Source of the DNA: DATMBF01 sp035559595
GTDB taxonomy: Bacteria > Bacteroidota > Ignavibacteria > UBA10030
Assembly (NCBI GenBank): GCA_035559595.1
Contig: DATMBF010000015.1
Coordinates: forward strand, 1-64,000
Length of the DNA stretch: 64,000 nucleotides
Direction of reading: 5' to 3'
Part shown: in pieces, positions 41,964-49,757 of the stretch
Position numbering within the stretch: position 1 is the first letter of the stretch
Layout of the letters: every line of letters begins with the position of its first letter
Position numbers and translations under genes: made by a program
The notes under the pieces: generated by a model
What the model saw: only the letters and a program-made list of their open reading frames with translations
Told to the model about the DNA's origin: nothing
Database searches by the model: none

Positions 41964-42158
41964 CTATTCCCCGCCTTTCCGATCATCAGCTTGACTCCTC
42001 TCTTGTTTGCCGATCAGAATTCTGTACCAACACTTCTTGCACACAAGCGCACGGTCAACACTCAGCAACACCTGTTGCCATGGGCTGAGGGGCTCACCAC
42101 AGTGTGGACACGCCTCAAGCGTTTGGTCGGCGGGCTTTTGCTCTTTTCGCAACGTCAC
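41964..42158 (-). CDS. Small zinc-ribbon protein between PPDK-like and GDH genes
   Basis: 64 residues from GTG 42158, directly behind the stop of the upstream gene (TGATGTG). Two CxxC knuckles (ACPHCGEPL and ALVCKKCWYR) 22 residues apart make one zinc ribbon. N- and C-terminal tails are charged. No signal peptide. Family not recognised. Tight coupling with the receiver-PPDK gene and closeness to GDH A suggest a regulatory or adaptor role in that module (inference). Confidence 0.65.
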   Translation of the reverse strand: MTLRKEQKPADQTLEACPHCGEPLSPWQQVLLSVDRALVCKKCWYRILIGKQERSQADDRKGGE

Positions 42159-42159
42159 A

Positions 42160-45144
42160 TCATTCCGGTTTGAGAATAATCCCTTTGTTTCGATGGCCGT
42201 TGATCTTCACGGTCAATGGTTTCTCAAATTGCAGATGTCGAACAACACCCAACTCCTCCGTCGCCGGTTGCGACTGGAGCCACTCCCAATCGATGTAACC
42301 ATCCGGCAGTTTCGTGTTAACGGTGAAATAGCTCACCATAAAGGATGTGATATTCTGGAAGAAGTGAGATCCTTGCGATGGCGCCACTTCCTGGTCTTTG
42401 AAGCCCGTTTCCACGATAGCCCGCGCACCGGAAATCTGATCCCATTTGACAGGAATGCCCAGCCACGGGTCAAGCGTTCCCCAGCGGCCGAATCCAATCA
42501 ATAAGTAGGGCCTGCCCTTCGCAACGAGCGTCGCGTTCAACTTCATCACGCTCATGGCAACGTCCCGCGTCTTTGCCCGATCGAATCGCTCCGGATCCAC
42601 ACACACGATATCGAAGATATCCTTCATGATGCCATGCCCAAGAACTTGACTGCTGGCACAGAGGATCTTTTCGCGTGGCTCGTCATCAACATTCAGCTCT
42701 TCCATTTCCCTGCTCAAGACAAGCGGGCGCATCTGAAGCAAGCCAAACTCCTTCGGTTGTCCTTCCGGCACAGACATCGAGACCGCAAATTCGATCTCGA
42801 CGGGTGTTCCCATTCCCCAGCTTCCCATGTCGACCAAAAGCTCGAGGATCTGAGGAAGCGGAAAGATCTTGTTTCGTAAAATTGGCGCGAAGGTCACAAC
42901 CCGAACCCCTCCTCGAGAAATCCCATCACGCAGCACGTCATCTTCAAGAACGTACGTCGATGCCACGTATTGAAGCGTTCCATCTGCTTCCGCATCGGCA
43001 AGACTGTATCGCTTCAAAAGAAGGTCGGTGGTCTCTGTAAAAGGAATCGGCTGACTCGAAAGATCGAGCGCGAAGAAGTCTCGCTGCGTATTCGCCAGCG
43101 CTTCAGCCGGTGAAAACAGCTGAAGAAGATGAGTGGGATACTTCGGACAAAAGCGGACCGTCTCACCGCCGTCGACAACCATTTTCCCAAGTCCCAACGC
43201 GGCCAGAACAATGCCATCGTGTTGTTTTTGCGGGGCAATAGGGTAGAAATTGTAGGATTTCGCAACGCCGGAAAAGTCGGGATAGAAGCGATCACCATGC
43301 GGCGTACCCACCATCTTTTGAATGATAACGGCCATCTTCTCCTCTTCCAGCCTGTAGGATGTCACCTTGATATAGTCTTTCGCGCTCTGGTAGAACGCTG
43401 AGGCATAGACGCGCTTGACGGTACTGACGAGCTCGCTCAGCCGTTGAAACGGATCCGGATTATTGTTCGGAATCATGTACGTCTCGTACACGCCGGCAAA
43501 GGGATGGTACTGCGAGTCCTCCAGAAGACTCGAAGATCGAACGGCAAGCGGCTCACGAATGAGATCGAGGAAAGCTGCAAGGTCTCCCAACACTCCCTCG
43601 GGAAAGCTCCGCGCCTGGAGGAACCGGCGGGTAATCTCTGCATCGTCGGTCGAGCTGAGAGCAAATGTGCGCAGATTGTTCTCCTCGAGAAATTGATCAA
43701 ACACATCCGTACCGAGCACCACTGCCGGCGGAACGTGGATTTCCACTCCCGCAAACTTGTTTCGAACGTTGTAATTATTGATAAGGATGTTCACAAATCC
43801 GAGCCCGCGCGCCTTCCCTCCCAATGATCCGCCGCCGATCCGGGCGAAGCTTGTGTGAGGATCGAAGCTTTCCTTAGAAAAGTCAGTGATCAGCCCGCGC
43901 TGTTGAAGCTTACGATACTCCCGAAGTGAAGAGATAAGGTCTTCCCGCAAGGCTGCCAGTGAAGGGTAATCCGAGACCTTCCGCGGCCGCAATTTGTGCG
44001 CGAGCCAGAATTCCGTCCGCGCTTTAAGCCAGTTCGAAAAATGATTTCGCTCCGCATGGTAGCGTATGCTCTCCTCAGGAACAAAATGAAGCTGTCGTTC
44101 GAGCGACCTCAAATCTGTCGCTCTTGCCACCTCCCGGCCGTCTGGAGTACGAAAAACAAAATCGCCAAAACTGAAGTACTGAGTCATGAACTGACGGAGC
44201 TCCAGCAGATACGTCGGAGATTCTTTCAGCAGGAACGACGCCCCGCGGGAGCGTGCCATTTGCTCTAACTCGGCGTTTGTCGATTGGAGCAGGATCGGAA
44301 TATCGGATTGTCTCGCCTTGACCTCCCGCGCAAAGGTAAGTCCTGCCCGTGGATCCGGCTGACCTTCCCGAACGAAATCGATATCGGAAATGACGCCGAG
44401 GATGTACTCTTCATATCGCTCGAAGTACTGCCACGCTTCTTCATAAGTCGTGCAGAGCAGAATTTTCGGACGCGCCCGCATGCGCAAATAGCGGTGCGTC
44501 ATGTTGACACCTTCGGAAATGAGTCTCTGCGATTGGTTCAGGATTTCCGTGTAGAGAATCGGAAGAAAGGAAGAATAGTATCGAATGTTATCTTCAATGA
44601 CGATAATCGACTGGACGCCGGCAATCATCGTATCATGCTCAACATTCATCTTGTCCTCAAGATGCTTGATGATACCGATGATTAATCGGAAATCTCCCTG
44701 CCAGATGAAAATCTTGTCAAAGACAGAGGTGTCGTGGTAGGTGATAAGGTCTTTGAGCTCTTTGTTGTCGTAGGCAAGCAGGACGATGGGGATGTTCAAC
44801 CCAGAAGACCGCGTGAGCCGTGCCAGCTTCAGGGCTGTCATGTCTTCAATGTGAAGCGTCGTGATGATGAGGTCGAAGCGCTTCTCTTCTTTCGCCAACG
44901 CGATTGCCTCCTCCCCGCTTGAGACGCGCGTGAGTTCCGGCGAGTGACTGAGGTGAAGCCCCTGGTACTCGTTGCGGATAAGCTCATACAACCTACCATC
45001 TTCTTCGAATAAGTAGAGGTCGTACAGGCTCGAAACGAGCAGCACATCGCGGATGCGGCGGCGCATCAGGTTTTGGAATCCCTGAAAACGCGTCCCGTAG
45101 CCGTGTTCAATCCAGAGAGGATCAAAGTATTGCTTTTCGGCCAC
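42160..45144 (-). CDS. Receiver-like domains fused to a PEP/pyruvate-binding (PPDK_N) domain
   Basis: 994 residues, GTG start with AAGGAG eight bases upstream. Residues about 30-160 are a pseudo-receiver where the phospho-Asp position reads IITTLHIED. Residues about 178-330 form a second, receiver-like domain with acidic VIEDN, ISDIDF as possible phosphosite, LLQSTN and FLLKES. From about 430 on is a PPDK_N-type ATP-grasp domain: GGGSLGGKARGLGF, PLAVRSSSLLEDSQ and PVEIEFA. The phosphohistidine and PEP-binding barrel of true PEP synthase are missing. It could be a phosphotransferase subunit or an ATP-binding signalling protein. In an operon with the zinc-ribbon protein and GDH A. Confidence 0.8.
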   Translation of the reverse strand: MAEKQYFDPLWIEHGYGTRFQGFQNLMRRRIRDVLLVSSLYDLYLFEEDGRLYELIRNEYQGLHLSHSPELTRVSSGEEAIALAKEEKRFDLIITTLHIEDMTALKLARLTRSSGLNIPIVLLAYDNKELKDLITYHDTSVFDKIFIWQGDFRLIIGIIKHLEDKMNVEHDTMIAGVQSIIVIEDNIRYYSSFLPILYTEILNQSQRLISEGVNMTHRYLRMRARPKILLCTTYEEAWQYFERYEEYILGVISDIDFVREGQPDPRAGLTFAREVKARQSDIPILLQSTNAELEQMARSRGASFLLKESPTYLLELRQFMTQYFSFGDFVFRTPDGREVARATDLRSLERQLHFVPEESIRYHAERNHFSNWLKARTEFWLAHKLRPRKVSDYPSLAALREDLISSLREYRKLQQRGLITDFSKESFDPHTSFARIGGGSLGGKARGLGFVNILINNYNVRNKFAGVEIHVPPAVVLGTDVFDQFLEENNLRTFALSSTDDAEITRRFLQARSFPEGVLGDLAAFLDLIREPLAVRSSSLLEDSQYHPFAGVYETYMIPNNNPDPFQRLSELVSTVKRVYASAFYQSAKDYIKVTSYRLEEEKMAVIIQKMVGTPHGDRFYPDFSGVAKSYNFYPIAPQKQHDGIVLAALGLGKMVVDGGETVRFCPKYPTHLLQLFSPAEALANTQRDFFALDLSSQPIPFTETTDLLLKRYSLADAEADGTLQYVASTYVLEDDVLRDGISRGGVRVVTFAPILRNKIFPLPQILELLVDMGSWGMGTPVEIEFAVSMSVPEGQPKEFGLLQMRPLVLSREMEELNVDDEPREKILCASSQVLGHGIMKDIFDIVCVDPERFDRAKTRDVAMSVMKLNATLVAKGRPYLLIGFGRWGTLDPWLGIPVKWDQISGARAIVETGFKDQEVAPSQGSHFFQNITSFMVSYFTVNTKLPDGYIDWEWLQSQPATEELGVVRHLQFEKPLTVKINGHRNKGIILKPE

Positions 45145-45231
45145 CGAGTAAGCTCCTTAACCCATTACCCTCACCGCTTCAGGAGAACTCCGGGACGGAG
45201 AATCTCATCCCAATGTTCTCCCGCCATCACA

Positions 45232-46593
45232 CTACACTAATCCTTGATCCATCATTGCATCCGCTACTTTGAGGAAGCCACCGATGTTCGCACCATTCAC
45301 ATAATTGCCCGGAGTGCCGAATCGCTCGGCAACGTCAACGCAGGTTTTATGAATGTTTTTCATAATCATACGGAGTCGCTGGTCGACCTCCTCGCGCGTC
45401 CACGGCAGTCGCATACTGTTCTGCGCCATCTCGAGTCCCGATGTTGCAACACCACCTGCGTTTGCCGCCTTCCCGGGGGCGTAGAGAATCTTGGCATCCA
45501 GAAACAACTTCACTCCTTCAAGCGTGGTCGGCATGTTTGCACCTTCACTCACCACATACACACCGTTCCTCAGCAGGTTTTGTGCATCCTTAGCGTTGAT
45601 TTCGTTCTGTGTTGCACAGGGAAAGGCACAGTGAGCTTTGTGATTCCAGAGCGGATTGGAGTCCATTTTCGAATCGAGCGGCGTGTAGACCGCATTTCGA
45701 TATTTTTCCACATACTCCTTGATGCGGGTGCGCTTCACATTCTTTAACTCCATGACAAAATCCAGCTTCTTCCGGTCGATTCCCTCTTCATCATAAATAT
45801 AACCATTCGAATCCGACATCGTCACCACTTTGCCACCCAACTGAAGAATCTTCTCCACGGTGTATTGCGCAACATTGCCGCTGCCGGAAACTAAGCAAAT
45901 CTTCCCCTCAAGTGTCTCCCGACGGGTTGCCAGCATCTCTGCCGCAAAGTAGACGGCGCCGTAGCCGGTGGCTTCAGGTCGAATCAATGATCCCCCCCAG
46001 TTTAATCCTTTGCCCGTCAGGACACCCGTGAATTCATTTCGCAGCCGTTTGTACTGCCCGAACAGATAGCCGATTTCACGGCCCCCGACGCCGATATCTC
46101 CCGCCGGAACGTCGGTGTCCGGCCCAATGTGTCGAAACAACTCCGTCATGAAGCTCTGGCAGAATCGCATCACCTCATTATCACTCTTCCCTTTGGGGTC
46201 GAAATCGGATCCACCTTTGCCGCCCCCCATCGGAAGCGTGGTGAGGCTGTTTTTGTAAACCTGCTCGAACGCAAGGAATTTGAGAATCCCAAGGTTGACC
46301 GAAGGATGGAACCGAAGACCGCCCTTATATGGACCGATGGCGCTATTCATTTCAATCCGGTAACCGCGATTCACATGGATTTCGCCTTGGTCGTCCATCC
46401 ATGGAACGCGAAACATGATGACACGTTCCGGTTCAACCATGCGCTCGAGAATCTTATTTGAACGGTACTCGGGGTATCGTTCGAGGACGACAGCGAGGGA
46501 CTCGACAACTTCCTGGACGGCCTGGTGAAACTCGGGTTCGTGGGGATTTCTTTCTTTGAGATGAGCCATAAAGCTATTGACATACGAGGACAT
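45232..46593 (-). CDS. gdhA: NADP-type glutamate dehydrogenase, GDH paralog B
   Basis: 453 residues, the length and order of E. coli-type hexameric GdhA. VNRGYRIEMNSAIGPYKGG and TLPMGGGKGGSDFDPKGKSD hold the substrate lysines, DVPAGDIGVGGREIGY the catalytic Asp, and the Rossmann part has VSGSGNVAQYTVEK; EGANMPTTLEG and PGKAANAGGVATSGLEM follow. It catalyses reductive amination of 2-oxoglutarate with NADPH, the ammonia-assimilating direction. ATG with AAGGAGG. About 88 bases separate it from the PPDK-like gene downstream. Confidence 0.95.
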   Translation of the reverse strand: MSSYVNSFMAHLKERNPHEPEFHQAVQEVVESLAVVLERYPEYRSNKILERMVEPERVIMFRVPWMDDQGEIHVNRGYRIEMNSAIGPYKGGLRFHPSVNLGILKFLAFEQVYKNSLTTLPMGGGKGGSDFDPKGKSDNEVMRFCQSFMTELFRHIGPDTDVPAGDIGVGGREIGYLFGQYKRLRNEFTGVLTGKGLNWGGSLIRPEATGYGAVYFAAEMLATRRETLEGKICLVSGSGNVAQYTVEKILQLGGKVVTMSDSNGYIYDEEGIDRKKLDFVMELKNVKRTRIKEYVEKYRNAVYTPLDSKMDSNPLWNHKAHCAFPCATQNEINAKDAQNLLRNGVYVVSEGANMPTTLEGVKLFLDAKILYAPGKAANAGGVATSGLEMAQNSMRLPWTREEVDQRLRMIMKNIHKTCVDVAERFGTPGNYVNGANIGGFLKVADAMMDQGLV

Positions 46594-46689
46594 ACATGCC
46601 TCCTTGAGGTAGTAAGTGCAAGAGTGCGATGGAGCAGGCTACCCGCTCTGCGGACAGAAGTTGCCAAATGGTGCAAGCAGGAAGCGGTA

Positions 46690-48102
46690 TCAGGGGAAGA
46701 TGCCTAACTCCAGGTAGGATGTTGCAATCTTGTTGATTGAATTAATAAACGCTGCGGTTCGGAGATCGATCCCGGGATGTTGTTTCCACGTTTCTCGGAC
46801 CTGATTGTACGCCACGATCATCGTATCTTCCAGGCCTGAATTCACCAGATCTTCTTCGTCGGGACCACGTGTGAGTCGTTCCTTTTCTTTATCACTGATG
46901 GTATGTTTCGTGATTGTTTCAAGGGTGTTGATAATCTGCCTCGTGGAAGTTTCTGTGAATCGCTTCCCCAATCTCCCCATCCTCACATGCTGGAGGTTCT
47001 TCAACCATTCGAAGTAGGAGACTGTAACACCTCCGGCATTGAGATAAATGTCCGGCAGCACCATAATCCCTTTCTTCTTCAGGATTTCTTCTGCCTCCGC
47101 TGTCGTCGGCCCGTTCGCCCCCTCACCAATGATTTTGGCCTTGATCCGTCCGGCATTCGCCTCTGTGATTTGATTCTCCAGCGCAGCGGGAACCAGAATG
47201 TCGCACTCCAGCTCAAGCGCCTCGAGAGTCTGCGGAATATTGGTTGCACCGGGGAAGCTCAAAATGGATCGCGTTTCCTTTCGATGCTTCAAGACCTCGT
47301 CAACATCTAACCCTTTCGGATTGTAGATGGCCCCTTCGTACTCCGCGATGCCGACAATAACGCAACCACCTTCCTGAAGGAACTTTGCGGCATGATAACC
47401 GACATTACCCAAACCTTGAATCACAACACGCTTTCCTTCAAGGCCTGGACGCAGGCCCAAGGCCTTCATATCCTCCGCTATGGAACACGCTTCGCGAATT
47501 CCAAAAAACACTCCCCGCCCTGTTGCCTCGCGCCTCCCTCGAATTCCACCCTGACTGATCGGTTTGCCGGTGACACAGGCGGCAGCATCGATTGCATCAG
47601 GACGGAAGGCCGAGTACGTATCGGCAATCCACGCCATCTCACGCTCGCCGGTGCCATAGTCCGGCGCCGGCACGCCAAGACCCGGACCGATAAAGTTCTT
47701 CTTCACTAACTCTGACGTGTACCGCCGCGTGATCCGCTGAAGTTGCGGTACCGTGTACTTCTTGGGATTTATCTTGATCCCCCCCTTCGCACCGCCGAAG
47801 GGGACATCAACGACGGCGCACTTGTACGTCATCAGCGCTGCAAGCGCCTTCACCTCATCCTCATTCACATCTTCGCTATATCGGATTCCGCCTTTTGTAG
47901 GAAGTTTGTGATGACTGTGCTCAACGCGCCAGGCAGAGATCACCTCATACCCTTCGTCAGTCTGGAGCGGAAATTGGAAGCTATACACACTGTTACAGAC
48001 TTTGATTTGTTCAAGGAGCCCTTGCGGGTACTTGGTAAACTTTGCTGCGCGATCAAAATTCAAAGAGACATTTTCAAAAAAACTTGCAGGCTGGTGACCC
48101 AT
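46690..48102 (-). CDS. Glu/Leu/Phe/Val dehydrogenase, GDH paralog C
   Basis: 470 residues. ELFV dehydrogenase of the longer type: AWRVEHSHHKLPTKGGIRYS and DVPFGGAKGGIKINP hold the substrate lysines, VPAPDYGTGEREMAW the catalytic Asp, and QGLGNVGYHAAKF the NAD(P) loop. An insertion near 380-420 (ITKHTISDKEKERL) resembles the region before the antenna of animal GDH, but the antenna is absent. Likely NAD-dependent glutamate catabolism. ATG with GGGAG. First of the three GDH genes on this strand; 97 bases before GDH B. Confidence 0.93.
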   Translation of the reverse strand: MGHQPASFFENVSLNFDRAAKFTKYPQGLLEQIKVCNSVYSFQFPLQTDEGYEVISAWRVEHSHHKLPTKGGIRYSEDVNEDEVKALAALMTYKCAVVDVPFGGAKGGIKINPKKYTVPQLQRITRRYTSELVKKNFIGPGLGVPAPDYGTGEREMAWIADTYSAFRPDAIDAAACVTGKPISQGGIRGRREATGRGVFFGIREACSIAEDMKALGLRPGLEGKRVVIQGLGNVGYHAAKFLQEGGCVIVGIAEYEGAIYNPKGLDVDEVLKHRKETRSILSFPGATNIPQTLEALELECDILVPAALENQITEANAGRIKAKIIGEGANGPTTAEAEEILKKKGIMVLPDIYLNAGGVTVSYFEWLKNLQHVRMGRLGKRFTETSTRQIINTLETITKHTISDKEKERLTRGPDEEDLVNSGLEDTMIVAYNQVRETWKQHPGIDLRTAAFINSINKIATSYLELGIFP

Positions 48103-48336
48103 ACTGATCTCCCTTTCATGAAGCTGAGTCTATTGTCGAGATGAACAGAGCTGCGGGAACTTCGTGTGTCAATATTCACCCAATTTGTTGAAAGAATCAA
48201 GACTGAAAAGGCTCTTCGGCGGAAGGAAACGCCACAACCATTCGTAGGAATGCTATCGAATGAATTATTAGGAATAAGAACAGGAAGCCGAATTTCGAAT
48301 GTCTATGAGATTGTCGGTCGGGGAGAAAGATGAGAA

Positions 48337-49122
48337 TCAGAAGGGAAAGGAATAGCGAGCACCAAGCGAAAAGGCGAATTGAGTCGATCGCGTGCTGACC
48401 TCTGCCTTGGGCGAATACACAATGGCTGGATGGATCGTGATGGAAAGTCCCTCCGCAAGCGGATACACAGCAATGGCATGAAGACTCATGCTGCTGATGC
48501 CGGTAAGCGTAACCGTCGAACTTGAAGTCGGTCCGCTTTTTCTTCCCATCCCCCCCGGCTTGGTGCGAGAAATGCTCACTTCTTGGGAAACAAACGTGAT
48601 CTGAGCAAGGGGAACTATCATGAGATCACCGAATTCCACAAATCCTGATGCATCAAAGCCGAAGTACGTTGCACCAAGGTCCCCAAGGTATTGATGAACA
48701 TTTGCTGAAAGACTCACAACCTCGAATTCCATGTCCGCGGAAAGAGAAATCGAATTGGAAAGACCGGCAAGCACATTTGCGGTATCGTTTTGATACCGAT
48801 AATGAGTGAAGTCCGCTGATAACGAAAGCACATTGGAAACGGACAACTCGTAGCCCGCACTGATTGACCACCGTTGCAACCCCCCGTTGGAACCCATGGT
48901 AACGATGCTCTCGAACCCTGCGTTGAAGCCGCCGTCGTGATCAAGAGCGAACGAGGGCGCAAGTGCAGGTTGATCGTTGCTCAAATCGACACCATAACTG
49001 GTATAGCGGTTCATGAAACGGAGTCCTGCACTTGCCGACCAGGGAGCGTCTTTATCGTCGACCTGAGCGGATGCAAACTCACAACAAAGGAGAACGAGGA
49101 GAAGGAAGCGCGTTGTATTCAT
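48337..49122 (-). CDS. Outer-membrane beta-barrel-like protein, unknown
   Basis: 261 residues. Signal peptide TTRFLLLVLLCCEFASAQ; alternating hydrophobic strands through the whole length (ISAGYELSVSNVLSLSADFT; LTGISSMSLHAIAVYPL) and a terminal Phe (LGARYSFPF), the features of an outer-membrane barrel of about 10-12 strands. No specific family recognised. No ribosome site before the ATG. The gap 48103-48336 behind it holds no gene I can support. Confidence 0.65.
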   Translation of the reverse strand: MNTTRFLLLVLLCCEFASAQVDDKDAPWSASAGLRFMNRYTSYGVDLSNDQPALAPSFALDHDGGFNAGFESIVTMGSNGGLQRWSISAGYELSVSNVLSLSADFTHYRYQNDTANVLAGLSNSISLSADMEFEVVSLSANVHQYLGDLGATYFGFDASGFVEFGDLMIVPLAQITFVSQEVSISRTKPGGMGRKSGPTSSSTVTLTGISSMSLHAIAVYPLAEGLSITIHPAIVYSPKAEVSTRSTQFAFSLGARYSFPF

Positions 49123-49136
49123 AGTTGAAAGAAAAA

Positions 49137-49168
49137 GAAAAGTCTCTCTTTCTTCAAGAGAGACTTTT
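49137..49168 (-). terminator. Terminator after the Lys/Ala-rich gene
   Basis: Stem AGTCTCTC (49141-49148)/GAGAGACT (49158-49165), extended by A/T pairs, with T-rich sequence following on the minus strand. It lies just upstream of the ATG at 49122, so the barrel gene needs its own start or read-through. Confidence 0.7.
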
Positions 49169-49193
49169 CGAAGGTGTTGATTTTGAGGCCTTC

Positions 49194-49517
49194 TTATTGT
49201 TTGCCTTTGGCTTCGGCCTTTGCAGCCTTCTTTGCGGCTTTGGCTTCTCGTTTAGCCGCCTTTTTTGCTGCCTTGGCTTCCTTTTTGGCCTCTTTCTTTT
49301 CAGCCATCTCGGCTTTCTTTGCGTCTCGCTTCTCCATGTTCTGCTCTTTCATCTGCATGCCGTGCTCGGCATTCGGAGATGGAGTCGCAGGAGTAGCCTT
49401 CTCACCCGTCTGCGATGCCGGAGTAGCGGGCGTTGCCGGCTGGGATTTTCCCTTGTCCTGAGCGAGAACCGCGGCACCGACGCAGAGTGCGAGAAGAGTT
49501 ACGAGGATTCTTTTCAT
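49194..49517 (-). CDS. Exported Lys/Ala-rich low-complexity protein
   Basis: 107 residues. Signal peptide RILVTLLALCVGAAVLAQ, a Thr/Pro/Ala-rich linker (PATPATPASQTGEKATPATP) and a Lys/Ala/Glu tail of about 50 residues with imperfect 11-residue repeats (KEAKAAKKAAKREAKAAKKA). It would form a long charged helix in the periplasm. ATG with GGAGGG, its own promoter and terminator, so it is a single-gene unit. No family or function recognised; anionic polymer binding is a guess. Confidence 0.65.
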   Translation of the reverse strand: MKRILVTLLALCVGAAVLAQDKGKSQPATPATPASQTGEKATPATPSPNAEHGMQMKEQNMEKRDAKKAEMAEKKEAKKEAKAAKKAAKREAKAAKKAAKAEAKGKQ

Positions 49518-49605
49518 ACCTCTATCCCTCCTTTCAAAGAGTTCGACAGATTTGTTTTCGGTAGTCTTGTATCCACCAGCACAAGCTACCAGCCTCGTCT
49601 GTGCA

Positions 49606-49634
49606 ATAATAATGGAATCCTCACATCAAGTCAA
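49606..49634 (-). promoter_or_regulatory. Promoter of the Lys/Ala-rich gene
   Basis: Minus strand TTGACT (49634-49629), 17-base spacer, TATTAT (49611-49606). Start near 49599, about 80 bases before the ATG. Confidence 0.72.
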
Positions 49635-49757
49635 GGCTGCGCGTGCTACGAGTCACTCGGAAAAACACATTTGTCAATTCTGTCTGTCAAAGCTGTCTTT
49701 GTTTGTGAAGAAGATTTAACAATTGTAACCCTAATACACAGTCTGCGGGGCTGCATG

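Noticed and set aside
48103..48336. Promoter for GDH paralog C (TTGACA at 48167-48172)
   Set aside because: A perfect -35 exists on the minus strand but no fitting -10 at 16-18 bases.
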